Shown here one piece after another: positions 19,028 to 27,376 of a DNA stretch of 64,000 bases. Both the position numbers and the translations under genes were made by a program. The stretch is from positions 1,702,124 to 1,766,123 of the forward strand of contig CAVPWU010000002.1 of NCBI GenBank assembly GCA_963709665.1, read 5' to 3'. Under the pieces are notes generated by a model that was given only the letters and a program-made list of their open reading frames with translations, made no database searches and was not told the origin of the DNA. The stretch's first letter is position 1; the number at the start of each line of letters is the position of its first letter. Origin of the DNA: DASZIT01 sp963709665. GTDB lineage: Bacteria; Actinomycetota; Acidimicrobiia; Acidimicrobiales; RAAP-2.

Positions 19028-20623
19028 TCAGCCCCCGGGGCGGAACTCCCCGAAGACGCCGCGCAGCACGTCGGACACCTCGCCGAGGGTGGCCATCCGG
19101 CCCAGCGCCACCTTCATCGGCACCAGCAGGTTCTGGGTGCCCCGGGCGGCGGCCTCCACATCGGCCAGGGCGGCGTCCACCGCCGCCTGGTCGCGATCGG
19201 CCCTCACCCGCTTCACCGAGGCCACCTGGGAGCGCTGGAGCTCCTCGTCGATGGGGAAGACCTCGGCCGGGTCGTTGGTCTCGTCGACGAACTTGTTGAC
19301 GCCGACGACGATCTTCTCGTCGTCGTCGATGGCCTTGGCGTAGGCATAGGCGGCCTGCTCGATCTCCTGTTGCATGTACTGCGCCTCGATGGCGTCCACC
19401 GCCCCGCCCATGGCGTCGATCCGCTCGAGGTACTCCCAGGCGGCGTGCTCCACCTCGTCGGTGAGCGACTCCACGAACCACGAGCCGGCCAGGGGGTCCA
19501 CGGTGTCGGCGATGCCCGACTCGTACCCGACGATCTGCTGGGTCCGGAGGGCGATCTTGGCCGCCTTCTGGGTGGGGAGCCCGAGGGCCTCGTCGAAGCC
19601 GTTGGTGTGGAGGCTCTGGGTGCCGCCGAGGGCCGCCGCCATGGCCTGGACGGTCACCCGGACGATGTTGTTCTCCGGCTGCTGGGCGGTGAGGGTGGAT
19701 CCACCGGTCTGGGTGTGGAACCGCAGCAGGGTGGACTTCACGTCCTTGGCCTCGAACCGCTCGGTCATGATCTTCGCCCACATCCGGCGGGCGGCCCGGT
19801 ACTTGGCCACCTCCTCGAAGAGGTTGTTGTGGGCGTTCCAGAAGAAGCTGAGCCGGGGGGCGAAGGCGTCCACGTCGAGGCCGGCGGCCAGGGCCGCCTC
19901 CACGTAGGCGATGCCGTTGGCGATGGTGAAGGCGATCTCCTGGACGGCCGTGGAGCCCGCCTCCCGGATGTGGTAGCCGGAGATGGAGATGGTGTTCCAG
20001 GCCGGCAGGTGCTCGGCGCAGTAGGAGAAGGTGTCGGTGACCAGCCGCATGGAGGGACGGGGCGGGTAGATGTAGGTGCCCCGGGCCACGTACTCCTTCA
20101 GGATGTCGTTCTGGATGGTGCCGTTCAGCTGGGTGGAGGACACCCCGTTCTCCTCGGCCACCAGTTGGTAGAAGAGGAGGAGGATGGCGGCGGTGGAGTT
20201 GATGGTCATCGAGGTGCTGACCTCGTCGAGCGGCAGCCCGGCCAGCAGCAGGCGCATGTCGGCCAGCGAGTCGATGGCCACCCCCACCTTGCCCACCTCG
20301 CCCTCCGAGCGCGGGTGGTCGGAGTCGTACCCCATCTGGGTGGGGAGGTCGAAGGCACACGACAGCCCGGTCTGGCCCGCCCCCAGCAGGAACTTGAACC
20401 GCTCGTTGGTGGAGGTGGCGGTGCCGAACCCGGCGTACTGGCGCATGGTCCACAGGCGGCCCCGGTACATGTCCGGGCGGATGCCCCGGGTGTACGGGTA
20501 CCGGCCCGGATCGCCGAGCTGGATCGCCGGGTCCCACCCGTCCAGGTCGGCCGGCCCGTAGACCTGGTTGATGGTGATGCCCGAGTCGGTGCGCCGCTCG
20601 TCGGGTGTGCCGTTGGCTGCCAT
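19028..20623 (-). CDS. methylmalonyl-CoA mutase large subunit
   Basis: Isomerises methylmalonyl-CoA and succinyl-CoA (or a related acyl-CoA) with adenosylcobalamin. 531 aa: only the catalytic TIM barrel, with no fused cobalamin-binding domain, so a separate ~140-aa B12 subunit is needed and is not in this window. Seen: GRLWTMRQYAGFGTATSTNERF, AFDLPTQMGYDSDHP, FFWNAHNNLFEEVAKYRAAR, RFHTQTGGSTLTAQQPENN and AALGGTQSLHTNGFDEAL. The ATG at 20623 is fixed by a TAACCT -10 six bases upstream. Related mutases (ethylmalonyl, isobutyryl) share these motifs. Confidence 0.93.
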   Translation of the reverse strand: MAANGTPDERRTDSGITINQVYGPADLDGWDPAIQLGDPGRYPYTRGIRPDMYRGRLWTMRQYAGFGTATSTNERFKFLLGAGQTGLSCAFDLPTQMGYDSDHPRSEGEVGKVGVAIDSLADMRLLLAGLPLDEVSTSMTINSTAAILLLFYQLVAEENGVSSTQLNGTIQNDILKEYVARGTYIYPPRPSMRLVTDTFSYCAEHLPAWNTISISGYHIREAGSTAVQEIAFTIANGIAYVEAALAAGLDVDAFAPRLSFFWNAHNNLFEEVAKYRAARRMWAKIMTERFEAKDVKSTLLRFHTQTGGSTLTAQQPENNIVRVTVQAMAAALGGTQSLHTNGFDEALGLPTQKAAKIALRTQQIVGYESGIADTVDPLAGSWFVESLTDEVEHAAWEYLERIDAMGGAVDAIEAQYMQQEIEQAAYAYAKAIDDDEKIVVGVNKFVDETNDPAEVFPIDEELQRSQVASVKRVRADRDQAAVDAALADVEAAARGTQNLLVPMKVALGRMATLGEVSDVLRGVFGEFRPGG

Positions 20624-20629
20624 GGACAC

Positions 20630-20635
20630 AGGTTA
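20630..20635 (-). promoter_or_regulatory. -10 element, leaderless promoter of the mutase gene
   Basis: TAACCT on the minus strand, 6 bases, then ATG at 20623. Confidence 0.55.
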
Positions 20636-20751
20636 CGGCCTGTGGGACGGGGGGTCCGTCGGGCCCGGGCCGGGCGACGCCGACCAATCCCCGGAGGTAG
20701 GAAGGGGGCCCGACCCCGCCCGGGGGCGCCCAGTGCCACCACCGGAGGACC

Positions 20752-21558
20752 ATGAGCCGAACCGTCGATGATCAGCCCGGGTGGAGGGACCGGGTCGCCC
20801 GGCGGGTCGGTCCGGTGGGGGACGTCCGGTCCCTGGGGCCCCGGATCCGGCGGATCACCGTGGACGGCCGTCCGCTGGTGGTCAAGACCGGCCCCGCGGT
20901 CGGCGACGAGGCCGGGGGCCTGGCCACCCTGGGGGCGGTGGCCGGAGCGCCGCCGGTACCCGAGGTGCTGGTGGCCGAGCCCGACCTGCTGGTGACGGGC
21001 TGGGTGGAGTCCGGACCGCCGACGCCCTCCCACCAGGAGGCGCTGGGGCGCCGGCTCGCCGCACTGCACACCGCCAGGAGCCCCGGATGGGGTGGGGGGT
21101 CGTCGTGGATCGGTGGTTGCCGGGTCGACCCGTCTCCCGCCCCCGACGCCACCGCCTTCTACGCCGGCCGGCTGACCGGCCTGGCCGCCCGGTGCGATCT
21201 GGAGGCCGAGGTGGCCGGTCTGGTCGATCGCCTCGGCGACCTGCTGCCACCGACCCGGCCGGCCCCGGTCCACGGCGACCTGTGGTGGGGCAACGTCCTG
21301 TGGGGCGCCGACGGCCGGCCCTGGCTCATCGACCCGTCGGCTCACGGCGGTCTCCCCGAGGAGGACCTGGCCATGCTGGGGCTGTTCGGGCCGATCCCCG
21401 ACCGGACCCTCCACGCCTACCGGCAGGTACTGGCACCCGACGACGGGTGGGCGGAGCGGGTCGAGCTGCTCACCCTGATCCCCCTCCTGGTGCACACCGT
21501 CCTGTTCGGCGGCGGCTACCGGAGCCGGGCCGAGGCGGTCCTCCGCCGGTTCAGCTGA
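20752..21558 (+). CDS. fructosamine kinase / aminoglycoside phosphotransferase-like protein
   Basis: Kinase-fold protein of the fructosamine-3-kinase family, which phosphorylates glycated amines so that they fall off proteins. 268 aa, slightly short for the family. Seen: VVKTGPAVGDEAGGLATL (Lys and Glu of the ATP site), the catalytic loop APVHGDLWWGNVLW near residues 172-185 and the metal-binding WLIDPSAHGGLPEEDLAML. The ATG has GGAGG 5 bases upstream. The true substrate could be a small amine or sugar. Confidence 0.85.
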   Translation: MSRTVDDQPGWRDRVARRVGPVGDVRSLGPRIRRITVDGRPLVVKTGPAVGDEAGGLATLGAVAGAPPVPEVLVAEPDLLVTGWVESGPPTPSHQEALGRRLAALHTARSPGWGGGSSWIGGCRVDPSPAPDATAFYAGRLTGLAARCDLEAEVAGLVDRLGDLLPPTRPAPVHGDLWWGNVLWGADGRPWLIDPSAHGGLPEEDLAMLGLFGPIPDRTLHAYRQVLAPDDGWAERVELLTLIPLLVHTVLFGGGYRSRAEAVLRRFS

Positions 21559-21584
21559 CCACGGGAACGGTGCTGATCGGCTGG

Positions 21585-21590
21585 TAGGTT
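21585..21590 (+). promoter_or_regulatory. -10 element, leaderless promoter of the DinB-like gene
   Basis: TAGGTT, then 6 bases, then ATG at 21597. Confidence 0.5.
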
Positions 21591-21596
21591 GCGCGG

Positions 21597-22226
21597 ATGG
21601 AGCACTGGGGGTCGATCCGGGTGCAGCGGCTGGCCCTGGCCGACCAGCTCGACGGACTCGACCCCGGGCAGTGGAGCACCCCGAGCCTCTGCGGCGCCTG
21701 GGACGTGCACCAGGTGGCGGCCCACCTGATCGTCCCCCACGTCGTCACCCCGCCCACCTTCCTGAAGGCGATGGTCCGGGCCCGGGGACGGTTCGAGCGG
21801 GCCAACGTGGCCATGACCGCCCGGGTGGCGACGGCCACGGATGCGGAGCTGGTGGCCGACCTCCGCCGGTACGCCGACAGTCGGGCCAAGCCGCCCATCT
21901 TCACCTCGGTGGCCCCGCTGACCGAGATCCTGGTGCACGGCCAGGACATCCAGGTCCCCCTGGGGCTGGAGGTCGCACCGGTGGTCGACCTGTGGCGGGC
22001 CTCGCTGGCCTTTCTGGTGCAGCCCCGGGCGCGGCGGGGATTCGTGTCCCGCCGGCTCGACGGCCTCCGGCTGGTGGCCAGCGACTGCGAGTGGGCCCAC
22101 GGCACCGGCGACGAGGTCCGCGGCCCGGCGCGCGCCCTGGCCCTCGGGGTGCTGGGGAGGACGGCACGCCGGGACGAACTGAGCGGCCCGGGGGCGTCCC
22201 GCCTGGGCGGCTCCACGCCCGGCTGA
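21597..22226 (+). CDS. DinB-like maleylpyruvate isomerase/mycothiol-dependent family protein
   Basis: Member of the TIGR03083/mycothiol-dependent metalloenzyme N-terminal family (four-helix DinB fold). 209 aa. Seen: WSTPSLCGAWDVHQVAAHLI near residues 26-45, with the histidine of the 'W-x-V-x-x-x-x-x-H' metal site, and a second histidine in EILVHGQDIQVPLG. Many members bind a divalent metal and use mycothiol. The reaction cannot be read from sequence. It converges with the rhodanese-ThiF gene, with a terminator-like hairpin between them. Confidence 0.8.
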   Translation: MEHWGSIRVQRLALADQLDGLDPGQWSTPSLCGAWDVHQVAAHLIVPHVVTPPTFLKAMVRARGRFERANVAMTARVATATDAELVADLRRYADSRAKPPIFTSVAPLTEILVHGQDIQVPLGLEVAPVVDLWRASLAFLVQPRARRGFVSRRLDGLRLVASDCEWAHGTGDEVRGPARALALGVLGRTARRDELSGPGASRLGGSTPG

Positions 22227-22269
22227 CCGGACCGGCGCTCGGGCGGGGTCACCGCTCCGCCGGTCCCGG
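22227..22269. terminator. GC-rich hairpin between convergent genes
   Basis: Arms CCGGACCGGCG (22227-22237) and CGCCGGTCCCGG (22258-22269) pair with one bulged base. There is no T-tract, so termination is inferred from position between two convergent stops. Confidence 0.4.
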
Positions 22270-22280
22270 CCGCCGGCGGG

Positions 22281-23465
22281 TCAGGCCGAGGCCCCCGCCG
22301 GGGCGATGGCGTGGGGCATGCACAGCTCGTCGTACTCGGCGATGACGATGGGTGCGGCGTCCTCCCCGCAGGCCGGGCAGTGCGGGTCCCGGCGCACCTT
22401 GAAGGTCCGGAAGCTCTCCTCGAGGGCGTCGTAGGCCAGCAGGCGGCCCTGGAGCGTCTCGCCCACCCCCAGCAGGATCTTGATCGCCTCGACGGCCTGG
22501 ATGGACCCCACGATGCCGGGCAGCACGCCCAGCACGCCGGCCTCCGAGCAGCTCGGCGCCAGCTCCGGGGGGGGTGGCTCCGGGAGCAGGCAGCGGTAGC
22601 AGGGACCCACATAGGGGTTGAACACGGTGGCCTGTCCCTCGAAGCGGAAGATCGAGCCGTGGACCACCGGGATCCGCTTCAGGAGCGAGGCGTCGTTGAC
22701 CAGGTACCGGGTGGGGAAGTTGTCGGTGCCGTCGACGATGACGTCGTACCCGTCGATGATGTCCAGGATGTTGTCGGCGCCCAGGCGCACGTCGTAGGTG
22801 ACCACGTTGACGTCCGGGTTGAGCAGGGTCAGCGTCTTCTTGGCGGAATCGACCTTGCGCTCACCGATGCGGTCGGTGTTGTGGAGGATCTGGCGCTGCA
22901 GGTTGGAGGCGTCGACCACGTCCATGTCGATGATGCCGATGGTGCCCACCCCGGCGGCGGCCAGGTAGAGGCCCGCCGGTGAGCCGAGCCCGCCGGCGCC
23001 CAGCAGCAGCACCTTGGCGTCGAGCAGCTTCAGCTGGCCCACCTCGCCCACCTCGGGGAGGAGGAGGTGGCGCTGGTAGCGGTTGCGCTGCTCGGCGCTG
23101 AGCGAGCGGGGCGCCACCCAGTCCCGGCCCTCGTCCTTCCACTTGTTGAAGCCGCCGGCCACCGAGGCCACGTCGCCGTACCCCAGCTCCTGCAGGGTCT
23201 GGGCGGCGAAGGCGGAGCGGGTACCGCCGGCGCAGTACACGACCACATGGGAGGACTTGTCGGGGATCCGACCCTCCACCGACGTCTCCAGGGTGCCGCG
23301 GGGGATGTGGACCGCCCCGGGGATGGCCCCCTGCTCGTACTCGTCGGGCTCCCGGACGTCGAGGACCACCGTCCCACCGGCGCCGATCTCCTGCTCCGCC
23401 TCGGCGGTGTCGATCTCCCGGACAGCCGCCTTGGCCGCCGCCAACATCTCTCTGAAGGTAGGCAC
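22281..23465 (-). CDS. rhodanese-ThiF/MoeB sulfur-carrier adenylyltransferase
   Basis: Would adenylate the C-terminus of a ubiquitin-like sulfur carrier (MoaD/ThiS/CysO type) and supply sulfur to it. 394 aa from GTG 23465. Domains: N-terminal rhodanese (residues ~15-110) with active-site YCAGGTRS, Cys about residue 78; then ThiF/MoeB with LLGAGGLGSPAGLYLAAAG, DASNLQRQILH, and zinc cysteines in GPCYRCL and DPHCPACG. The order is the reverse of the common ThiF-rhodanese MoeZ. Upstream in-frame GTG codons (23483, 23513) and an ATG at 23543 make the start uncertain. Confidence 0.9.
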   Translation of the reverse strand: MPTFREMLAAAKAAVREIDTAEAEQEIGAGGTVVLDVREPDEYEQGAIPGAVHIPRGTLETSVEGRIPDKSSHVVVYCAGGTRSAFAAQTLQELGYGDVASVAGGFNKWKDEGRDWVAPRSLSAEQRNRYQRHLLLPEVGEVGQLKLLDAKVLLLGAGGLGSPAGLYLAAAGVGTIGIIDMDVVDASNLQRQILHNTDRIGERKVDSAKKTLTLLNPDVNVVTYDVRLGADNILDIIDGYDVIVDGTDNFPTRYLVNDASLLKRIPVVHGSIFRFEGQATVFNPYVGPCYRCLLPEPPPPELAPSCSEAGVLGVLPGIVGSIQAVEAIKILLGVGETLQGRLLAYDALEESFRTFKVRRDPHCPACGEDAAPIVIAEYDELCMPHAIAPAGASA

Positions 23466-23601
23466 AGCGATCACGATCCTCACGTCGTTCTGGCACCCGA
23501 TTCGGTGCGACACCGGATAAAACGTTACCAGCGGGGTCGACATTCCCGTCGGGGATCCGCCGACCGGGCCCCGTTGGTAGCGTGCGGTCGATGAGGTCCC
23601 G

Positions 23602-24201
23602 GTGGAGCTGACCGACGCGGTGCGTCAGCGCCGGATGACCAGGAACTTCACCGACCGACCCCTCGACCGTGCGACGGTGGACGCCCTGCTGGAGGCCGCC
23701 CTCCGGGCCCCCACGGCGGGCCACACCCAGGGCCGCGACCTGGTGGTGCTCGAGGGTCCCGAGCAGACCGCCGCCTACTGGGACACCACCACCGATGCCG
23801 CCTGGCGGTCCACCTCCCGCCGGTTCGAGGGGATGGCCCGGGCCCCGGTGGTGGTGCTCCCCTTCGCCGACCCCGGTGCGTACGTCGCCCGCTACGCCGA
23901 GGGGGACAAGGTCCGGCCCGACGGGGCCACCGTCGAGTGGGTGGTCCCGTTCTGGTTCGTGGACGCCGCCTACGCCACCATGACCCTCCTGCTGGCGGCC
24001 ACCGACCGGGGCCTGGGGGCGGCGTTCCTCGGGAACTTCCGGGGGGAGGCGGCCCTCCGGGACCGGCTCGGCGTCCCCGACCGCCACCGCTGGTTGGGGG
24101 CGGTCCTGTTGGGGGAGGCGGCCACGCCCGATCCGCCATCCCCCTCGCTGGCCCGGGGTCGCCGGCCGTTCGAGGAGGTCGTCCACCGGGGCCGCTGGTA
24201 G
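23602..24201 (+). CDS. nitroreductase family FMN protein
   Basis: Small FMN-dependent nitroreductase-fold oxidoreductase. 199 aa. Seen: the N-terminal RQRRMTRNFTDRPLDRATVD (FMN phosphate contacts) at residues 8-27, ALRAPTAGHTQGRDLVVL, and a C-terminal DRGLGAAFLGNF with the flavin-binding glycine loop. GTG start at 23602 with GAGGT upstream. A TAGCGT -10 at 23578-23583 sits 7 bases before an earlier ATG (23591) that opens only a 6-codon frame. Substrate unknown; F420-pathway FbiB C-domain homology is conceivable but untested. Confidence 0.86.
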   Translation: MELTDAVRQRRMTRNFTDRPLDRATVDALLEAALRAPTAGHTQGRDLVVLEGPEQTAAYWDTTTDAAWRSTSRRFEGMARAPVVVLPFADPGAYVARYAEGDKVRPDGATVEWVVPFWFVDAAYATMTLLLAATDRGLGAAFLGNFRGEAALRDRLGVPDRHRWLGAVLLGEAATPDPPSPSLARGRRPFEEVVHRGRW

Positions 24202-24214
24202 GCGGGCCGGCCAC

Positions 24215-24235
24215 GGTCGCCGGCTCCCGGCGACC
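24215..24235. terminator. perfect 9-bp stem, likely bidirectional terminator
   Basis: GGTCGCCGG, loop CTC, CCGGCGACC, followed by CTT. It lies between the convergent nitroreductase and alpha/beta hydrolase genes. Confidence 0.65.
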
Positions 24236-24237
24236 CT

Positions 24238-25194
24238 TCAGACCGAGTCGAGGAAGCGGTCGAGGGCCCCGTTGACGGCGACGGGCGCCTCCTGCTGCAC
24301 CCAGTGGCCGGCGCCCTCGATCAGGGTGCTGCCCCGGAAGTCGGTGCAGCCGGCCCCCGGGTCGGCGTAGGCGTCGACTCCGGGGATCATGTGCCGGACC
24401 GGATCCCGCTCCCCGGCGATGAAGCACGAGGGCCGGTCGACGGTGGCACCCACGATGTCGCTCGACGCCGCCACATCGGCGGTGAGCGCCCGGTAGCGAT
24501 TGAGGGCCCCGGTCAGGCCGGTGCGACGGAAGGTGGCGACGATGCCGTCGAGCTCGGCGTCGGGCAGGAACGACAGGGGCCCGGCCGGCGGCTCGGGCAA
24601 CAGCGGGAGGAGCGCCGCGTCCCGGGCCGCATCGGGGAGCAGGCTGCCGACCGGCGCCTCCCCGGAGAGCGCGAAGTACACCCGCTTGAGCGATGCCCGG
24701 AGATCGGGCTCGAAGGCGGCCTCCGCCACCCCCGGCGCCTGGAAGTACAGCATGTAGAAGAACCGGTCGGGATAGAGCTGGTCGAAGAGGTCGACCAGCG
24801 AGAGGGCCATCGGCGGGGTGTGGGGCACACTGAGGCCGGCCACGGCCCGCACCCGCTCGGGATGACGGATGGCACAGGTCCAGACGATGGGCGCGCCCCA
24901 GTCGTGCCCGAGCAGGATGACCGGGTCGTCCCCGAGGGCGGCGGCCACCGCAGCCACGTCCCCGGCCAGCTCCGTCAGCGTGTACCGCTCGACCTCCCGG
25001 GGCGCCGAGCTGCCGCCGTAGCCCCGGACGTCGAGGGTGGCGACCTGGTAGCCACGACCGGCGAGGTGGGCGACCTGGTGACGCCACGACGTGGCGAGCT
25101 CGGGCCAGCCCGGCACACAGAGGACCGACGGACCCCGACCGGTCACCTCCACCCGGAGGGTGATGTCGTCGTGCTCGATCAGGAGTTCGTTCAT
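24238..25194 (-). CDS. alpha/beta hydrolase, epoxide hydrolase-like
   Basis: Alpha/beta hydrolase fold enzyme. 318 aa. Seen: CVPGWPELATSWRHQV (oxyanion region), LDVRGYGGSSAP, the nucleophile elbow LLGHDWGAPIVW whose aspartate marks epoxide hydrolases and haloalkane dehalogenases, and the C-terminal GAGHWVQQEAP with the catalytic histidine. Epoxide hydrolase is the better fit because of the HGFP-like CVPGWPE and cap tyrosines. It follows the decayed oxidoreductase by 15 bases on the same strand, so the pair may once have been a degradation operon. Confidence 0.88.
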   Translation of the reverse strand: MNELLIEHDDITLRVEVTGRGPSVLCVPGWPELATSWRHQVAHLAGRGYQVATLDVRGYGGSSAPREVERYTLTELAGDVAAVAAALGDDPVILLGHDWGAPIVWTCAIRHPERVRAVAGLSVPHTPPMALSLVDLFDQLYPDRFFYMLYFQAPGVAEAAFEPDLRASLKRVYFALSGEAPVGSLLPDAARDAALLPLLPEPPAGPLSFLPDAELDGIVATFRRTGLTGALNRYRALTADVAASSDIVGATVDRPSCFIAGERDPVRHMIPGVDAYADPGAGCTDFRGSTLIEGAGHWVQQEAPVAVNGALDRFLDSV

Positions 25195-25209
25195 CGGCTC
25201 GACACCCCG

Positions 25210-25938
25210 TCAGTCGGTGGGAAGGTCCGGGAGGAGGCGATCGAGATTGCCGGCCGCCTGCTCCACGTGGCTGAGATGGCGACCGATCTGCTCGGTCGCC
25301 TCGACGTCCACCCCCGGGCGCGCCCTGGCGGTGCGGGCGAAGATGTCGAGACGTCCCGACGCCATCCACTCCCCGATCTCGGGGTGCTGAAGCCGACCAG
25401 TGCGGCGCTGAAGGTCGGTTGGCAGATGCGCACCCACTGGAGGGTGATCCGGTCGTCGGCGAACACCTCGGTGGACGGATGGGGGGGAATGCCGGCCGCC
25501 GAGCAGTCGACGTGCAGGGTGGTGGGCCCGGTGGGCACGCTCCCGCGCTCCAGGGCGATCACCTCGCCGTCGATGGCCGTCACCCGGCCCATCCGGATCA
25601 CTGATCGGAGACGGCGGAGCTCCGCCAGCTCCGCATCGCTGAGGATGGCGCGTGATACGCCTCCGGCGTGATCGTCGGGTCGGGTCGCCGAACCTCGCCG
25701 GCCGACTCCAGGCGGTCGAAGACGTCGTCGGCGGAGCTGAGTTGACGCCGTGGTAGCTGGCCGGCTGGTGGAGTCGGACGAAGGGATAGGCGTCGTTCCA
25801 ATGGCCCCCGGGTCGATCCCGACGGTCGACGATGGCCAGGGTCGCCTCGTCGTGGGTCAACACCGAATCGGCGAAGGCCATGCCGGCGGCGCCGCCGCCC
25901 CTGATCAGGTAGTCCGCTGTGATCGGCCGCATGTCCAT
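25210..25938 (-). pseudogene. decayed FAD-dependent oxidoreductase (internal deletion and frameshifts)
   Basis: Remnant of a flavoprotein that normally runs about 450-500 aa. The N-terminus is intact in one frame (YLIRGGGAAGMAFADSVLT, RRDRPGGHWNDAYPFVRLHQ) up to about 25740. The next recognisable piece, SADDVFDRLESAGEV, is in a second frame and belongs some 200 residues further on in the family as I remember it. The piece AELAELRRLRSVIRMGRV to FSAALVGF is in a third frame, and the end IGEWMASGRLDIFART returns to the first. The gene has therefore lost a central segment and suffered at least two frameshifts; it cannot make the enzyme. Confidence 0.8.
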
Positions 25939-26147
25939 TGATCCGCCCTGGTTCGGAGGCCCCCCCGACCGCCGGCCCAGGGGAGGGTAACACCAGGCCG
26001 GGCCGTCGCAGGCGGCGGGCGGCCCCGGGTCACCACGTGGGGTCCGGACCCCGGTGGGTGGTCCCGCGCAAGGTCCCCGTCAAGGTCGGCGTCCAGCCGT
26101 GCCCCCACCGTGGGCCGGAAGAAGACCCGACGACCCCGGAGACCTCC

Positions 26148-26828
26148 ATGACCGACACCACTGCCCGTCCGTCCGGCGTAGATCCCACCGCCGGACACCG
26201 GACCCCCGTGCCCGCCCCCCCGGAACGACCGGACCCGCCGTCGGTGCGGATCGTGCCGTGGGAGGATCCCATCGCCGACCCGCTGGGCGTCCATCCGTGC
26301 TCCCGGTACGTGGAGCTGTACTGGTTGGGAATTCTGGGACCCTCGGCCACCTGGCTGCTCCGGCGGATCTCCTACGGAATGGAGATGCACCCCGAGGGCT
26401 TCGCACTCGACCTGGCCGAGACGGCCCGCTCGTTGGGACTGGGCGACCGGATGGGCAAGAACTCCCCGTTCCGCCGGGCCCTGCTCCGGTTGGGCACCTT
26501 CGAGCTGGCCCGCTCCTCCGGCCCGCACGGACTGGCGGTACGGACCCGGGTCCCCCCGCTACCGCTCCGGCACGTCCTCCGGCTGCCGCCTTCGCTCCAA
26601 CAGAGCCATCGACGTTGGCTCGAGGAGCAGCGTCTCCCCGGACCCGAGCAGATGCGGCTCCGGGCCTCGCGGCTGGCAGCCGGCCTGGTCGCCTCCGGGG
26701 TGGACCGGGCGGGCGTCGAGCGGCGGTTGGCCGAGTGGCAGTTCCACCCCGCCGTCGCCTTCCGGGCCGCCGAGGAGGCGTGGCGCGGCCAGTGGGGGGA
26801 CGGTGGGTGCGACGGGGACCGTCAGTAG
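26148..26828 (+). CDS. uncharacterised actinobacterial protein
   Basis: 226 aa, function unknown. Seen: a Pro-rich, disordered first ~45 residues, then YVELYWLGILGPSATWLLRR, followed by helical ALDLAETARSLGLGDRMGKN, which looks like a winged-helix-type repeat (…NSPFRRALLRLGTFELAR…), and an Arg-rich C-terminal helical tail. No membrane span. The ATG at 26148 has GGAG about 10 bases upstream; the open frame before it is not protein-like. Its end overlaps the end of the convergent zinc-ribbon gene by 7 bases. A DNA-related role is only suggested by the basic, helical composition. Confidence 0.7.
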   Translation: MTDTTARPSGVDPTAGHRTPVPAPPERPDPPSVRIVPWEDPIADPLGVHPCSRYVELYWLGILGPSATWLLRRISYGMEMHPEGFALDLAETARSLGLGDRMGKNSPFRRALLRLGTFELARSSGPHGLAVRTRVPPLPLRHVLRLPPSLQQSHRRWLEEQRLPGPEQMRLRASRLAAGLVASGVDRAGVERRLAEWQFHPAVAFRAAEEAWRGQWGDGGCDGDRQ

Positions 26829-27376
26829 AGCTCGAGCCGGCTGACGGCCAGGGGGACGGACACCACGCTCCGGGCGTCGGAATGGCAGTGGCTGCAGATC
26901 AGCTCGCCGGGGGCCAGTGGGGCGCCGCAGGTGGGACAGGTGGGTTGGCCGACCGTCACCTGGGAGCTGACCGCCAGGTCCCAGAACTGGCTGCTGACCC
27001 CGCCGGCACCCCGGGTGTCCTCCACGCTCATCTGGACGTGGATCCGGAGGACCGCCTGACCGGCTTCCAGCGGAGCGCCGACCAGGTGGATGGCCCCCGA
27101 CGCCGGTCGCTGCCCACCCAGGCACCCGAAGTTCCGCTGCACCTGGGCGATCACGGCGTCGGTGAAGGTGCCCCGCAGCAGGTCGGTGGAGCGGGTGGCG
27201 TCGGCGACGAACAGCAGCGGGGCGGCGCTGCCGACCATGCCGGTCATCAGCTCCAGGGTGATCGGCGGTGGGCTCCCGGTGTGGGCGACGAGATCCTGGA
27301 CCGACGGCCCCCACTGGCTGGGGTTGTCCACCATCATCGGGATGGGAGGAGGGGCGACCGCCCCCGCGTCGGTCAT
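26822..27376 (-). CDS. zinc-ribbon protein, possibly Tim44-like, partner of the SPFH protein
   Basis: 184 aa. Seen: a central alpha/beta region (residues ~35-125), then SSQFWDLAVSSQVTVG, CPTCGAPLAPGELICSHC (two CxxC pairs, a zinc ribbon) and a short end RSVVSVPLAVSRLELY. The layout 'W/F-x-x-x-x…CPxCGAPL…CxxC…short strand' resembles bacterial Tim44-like NTF2-fold proteins; this is my reading, not a search result. The ATG overlaps the SPFH gene stop (ATGA), so both are translated together. Likely acts with the SPFH protein at the membrane. Confidence 0.75.
   Translation of the reverse strand: MTDAGAVAPPPIPMMVDNPSQWGPSVQDLVAHTGSPPPITLELMTGMVGSAAPLLFVADATRSTDLLRGTFTDAVIAQVQRNFGCLGGQRPASGAIHLVGAPLEAGQAVLRIHVQMSVEDTRGAGGVSSQFWDLAVSSQVTVGQPTCPTCGAPLAPGELICSHCHSDARSVVSVPLAVSRLELY

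Noticed and set aside
22311..22982. Plus-strand frame opposite the rhodanese-ThiF gene.
   Set aside because: No family resemblance, and codon-position GC follows the minus-strand gene.
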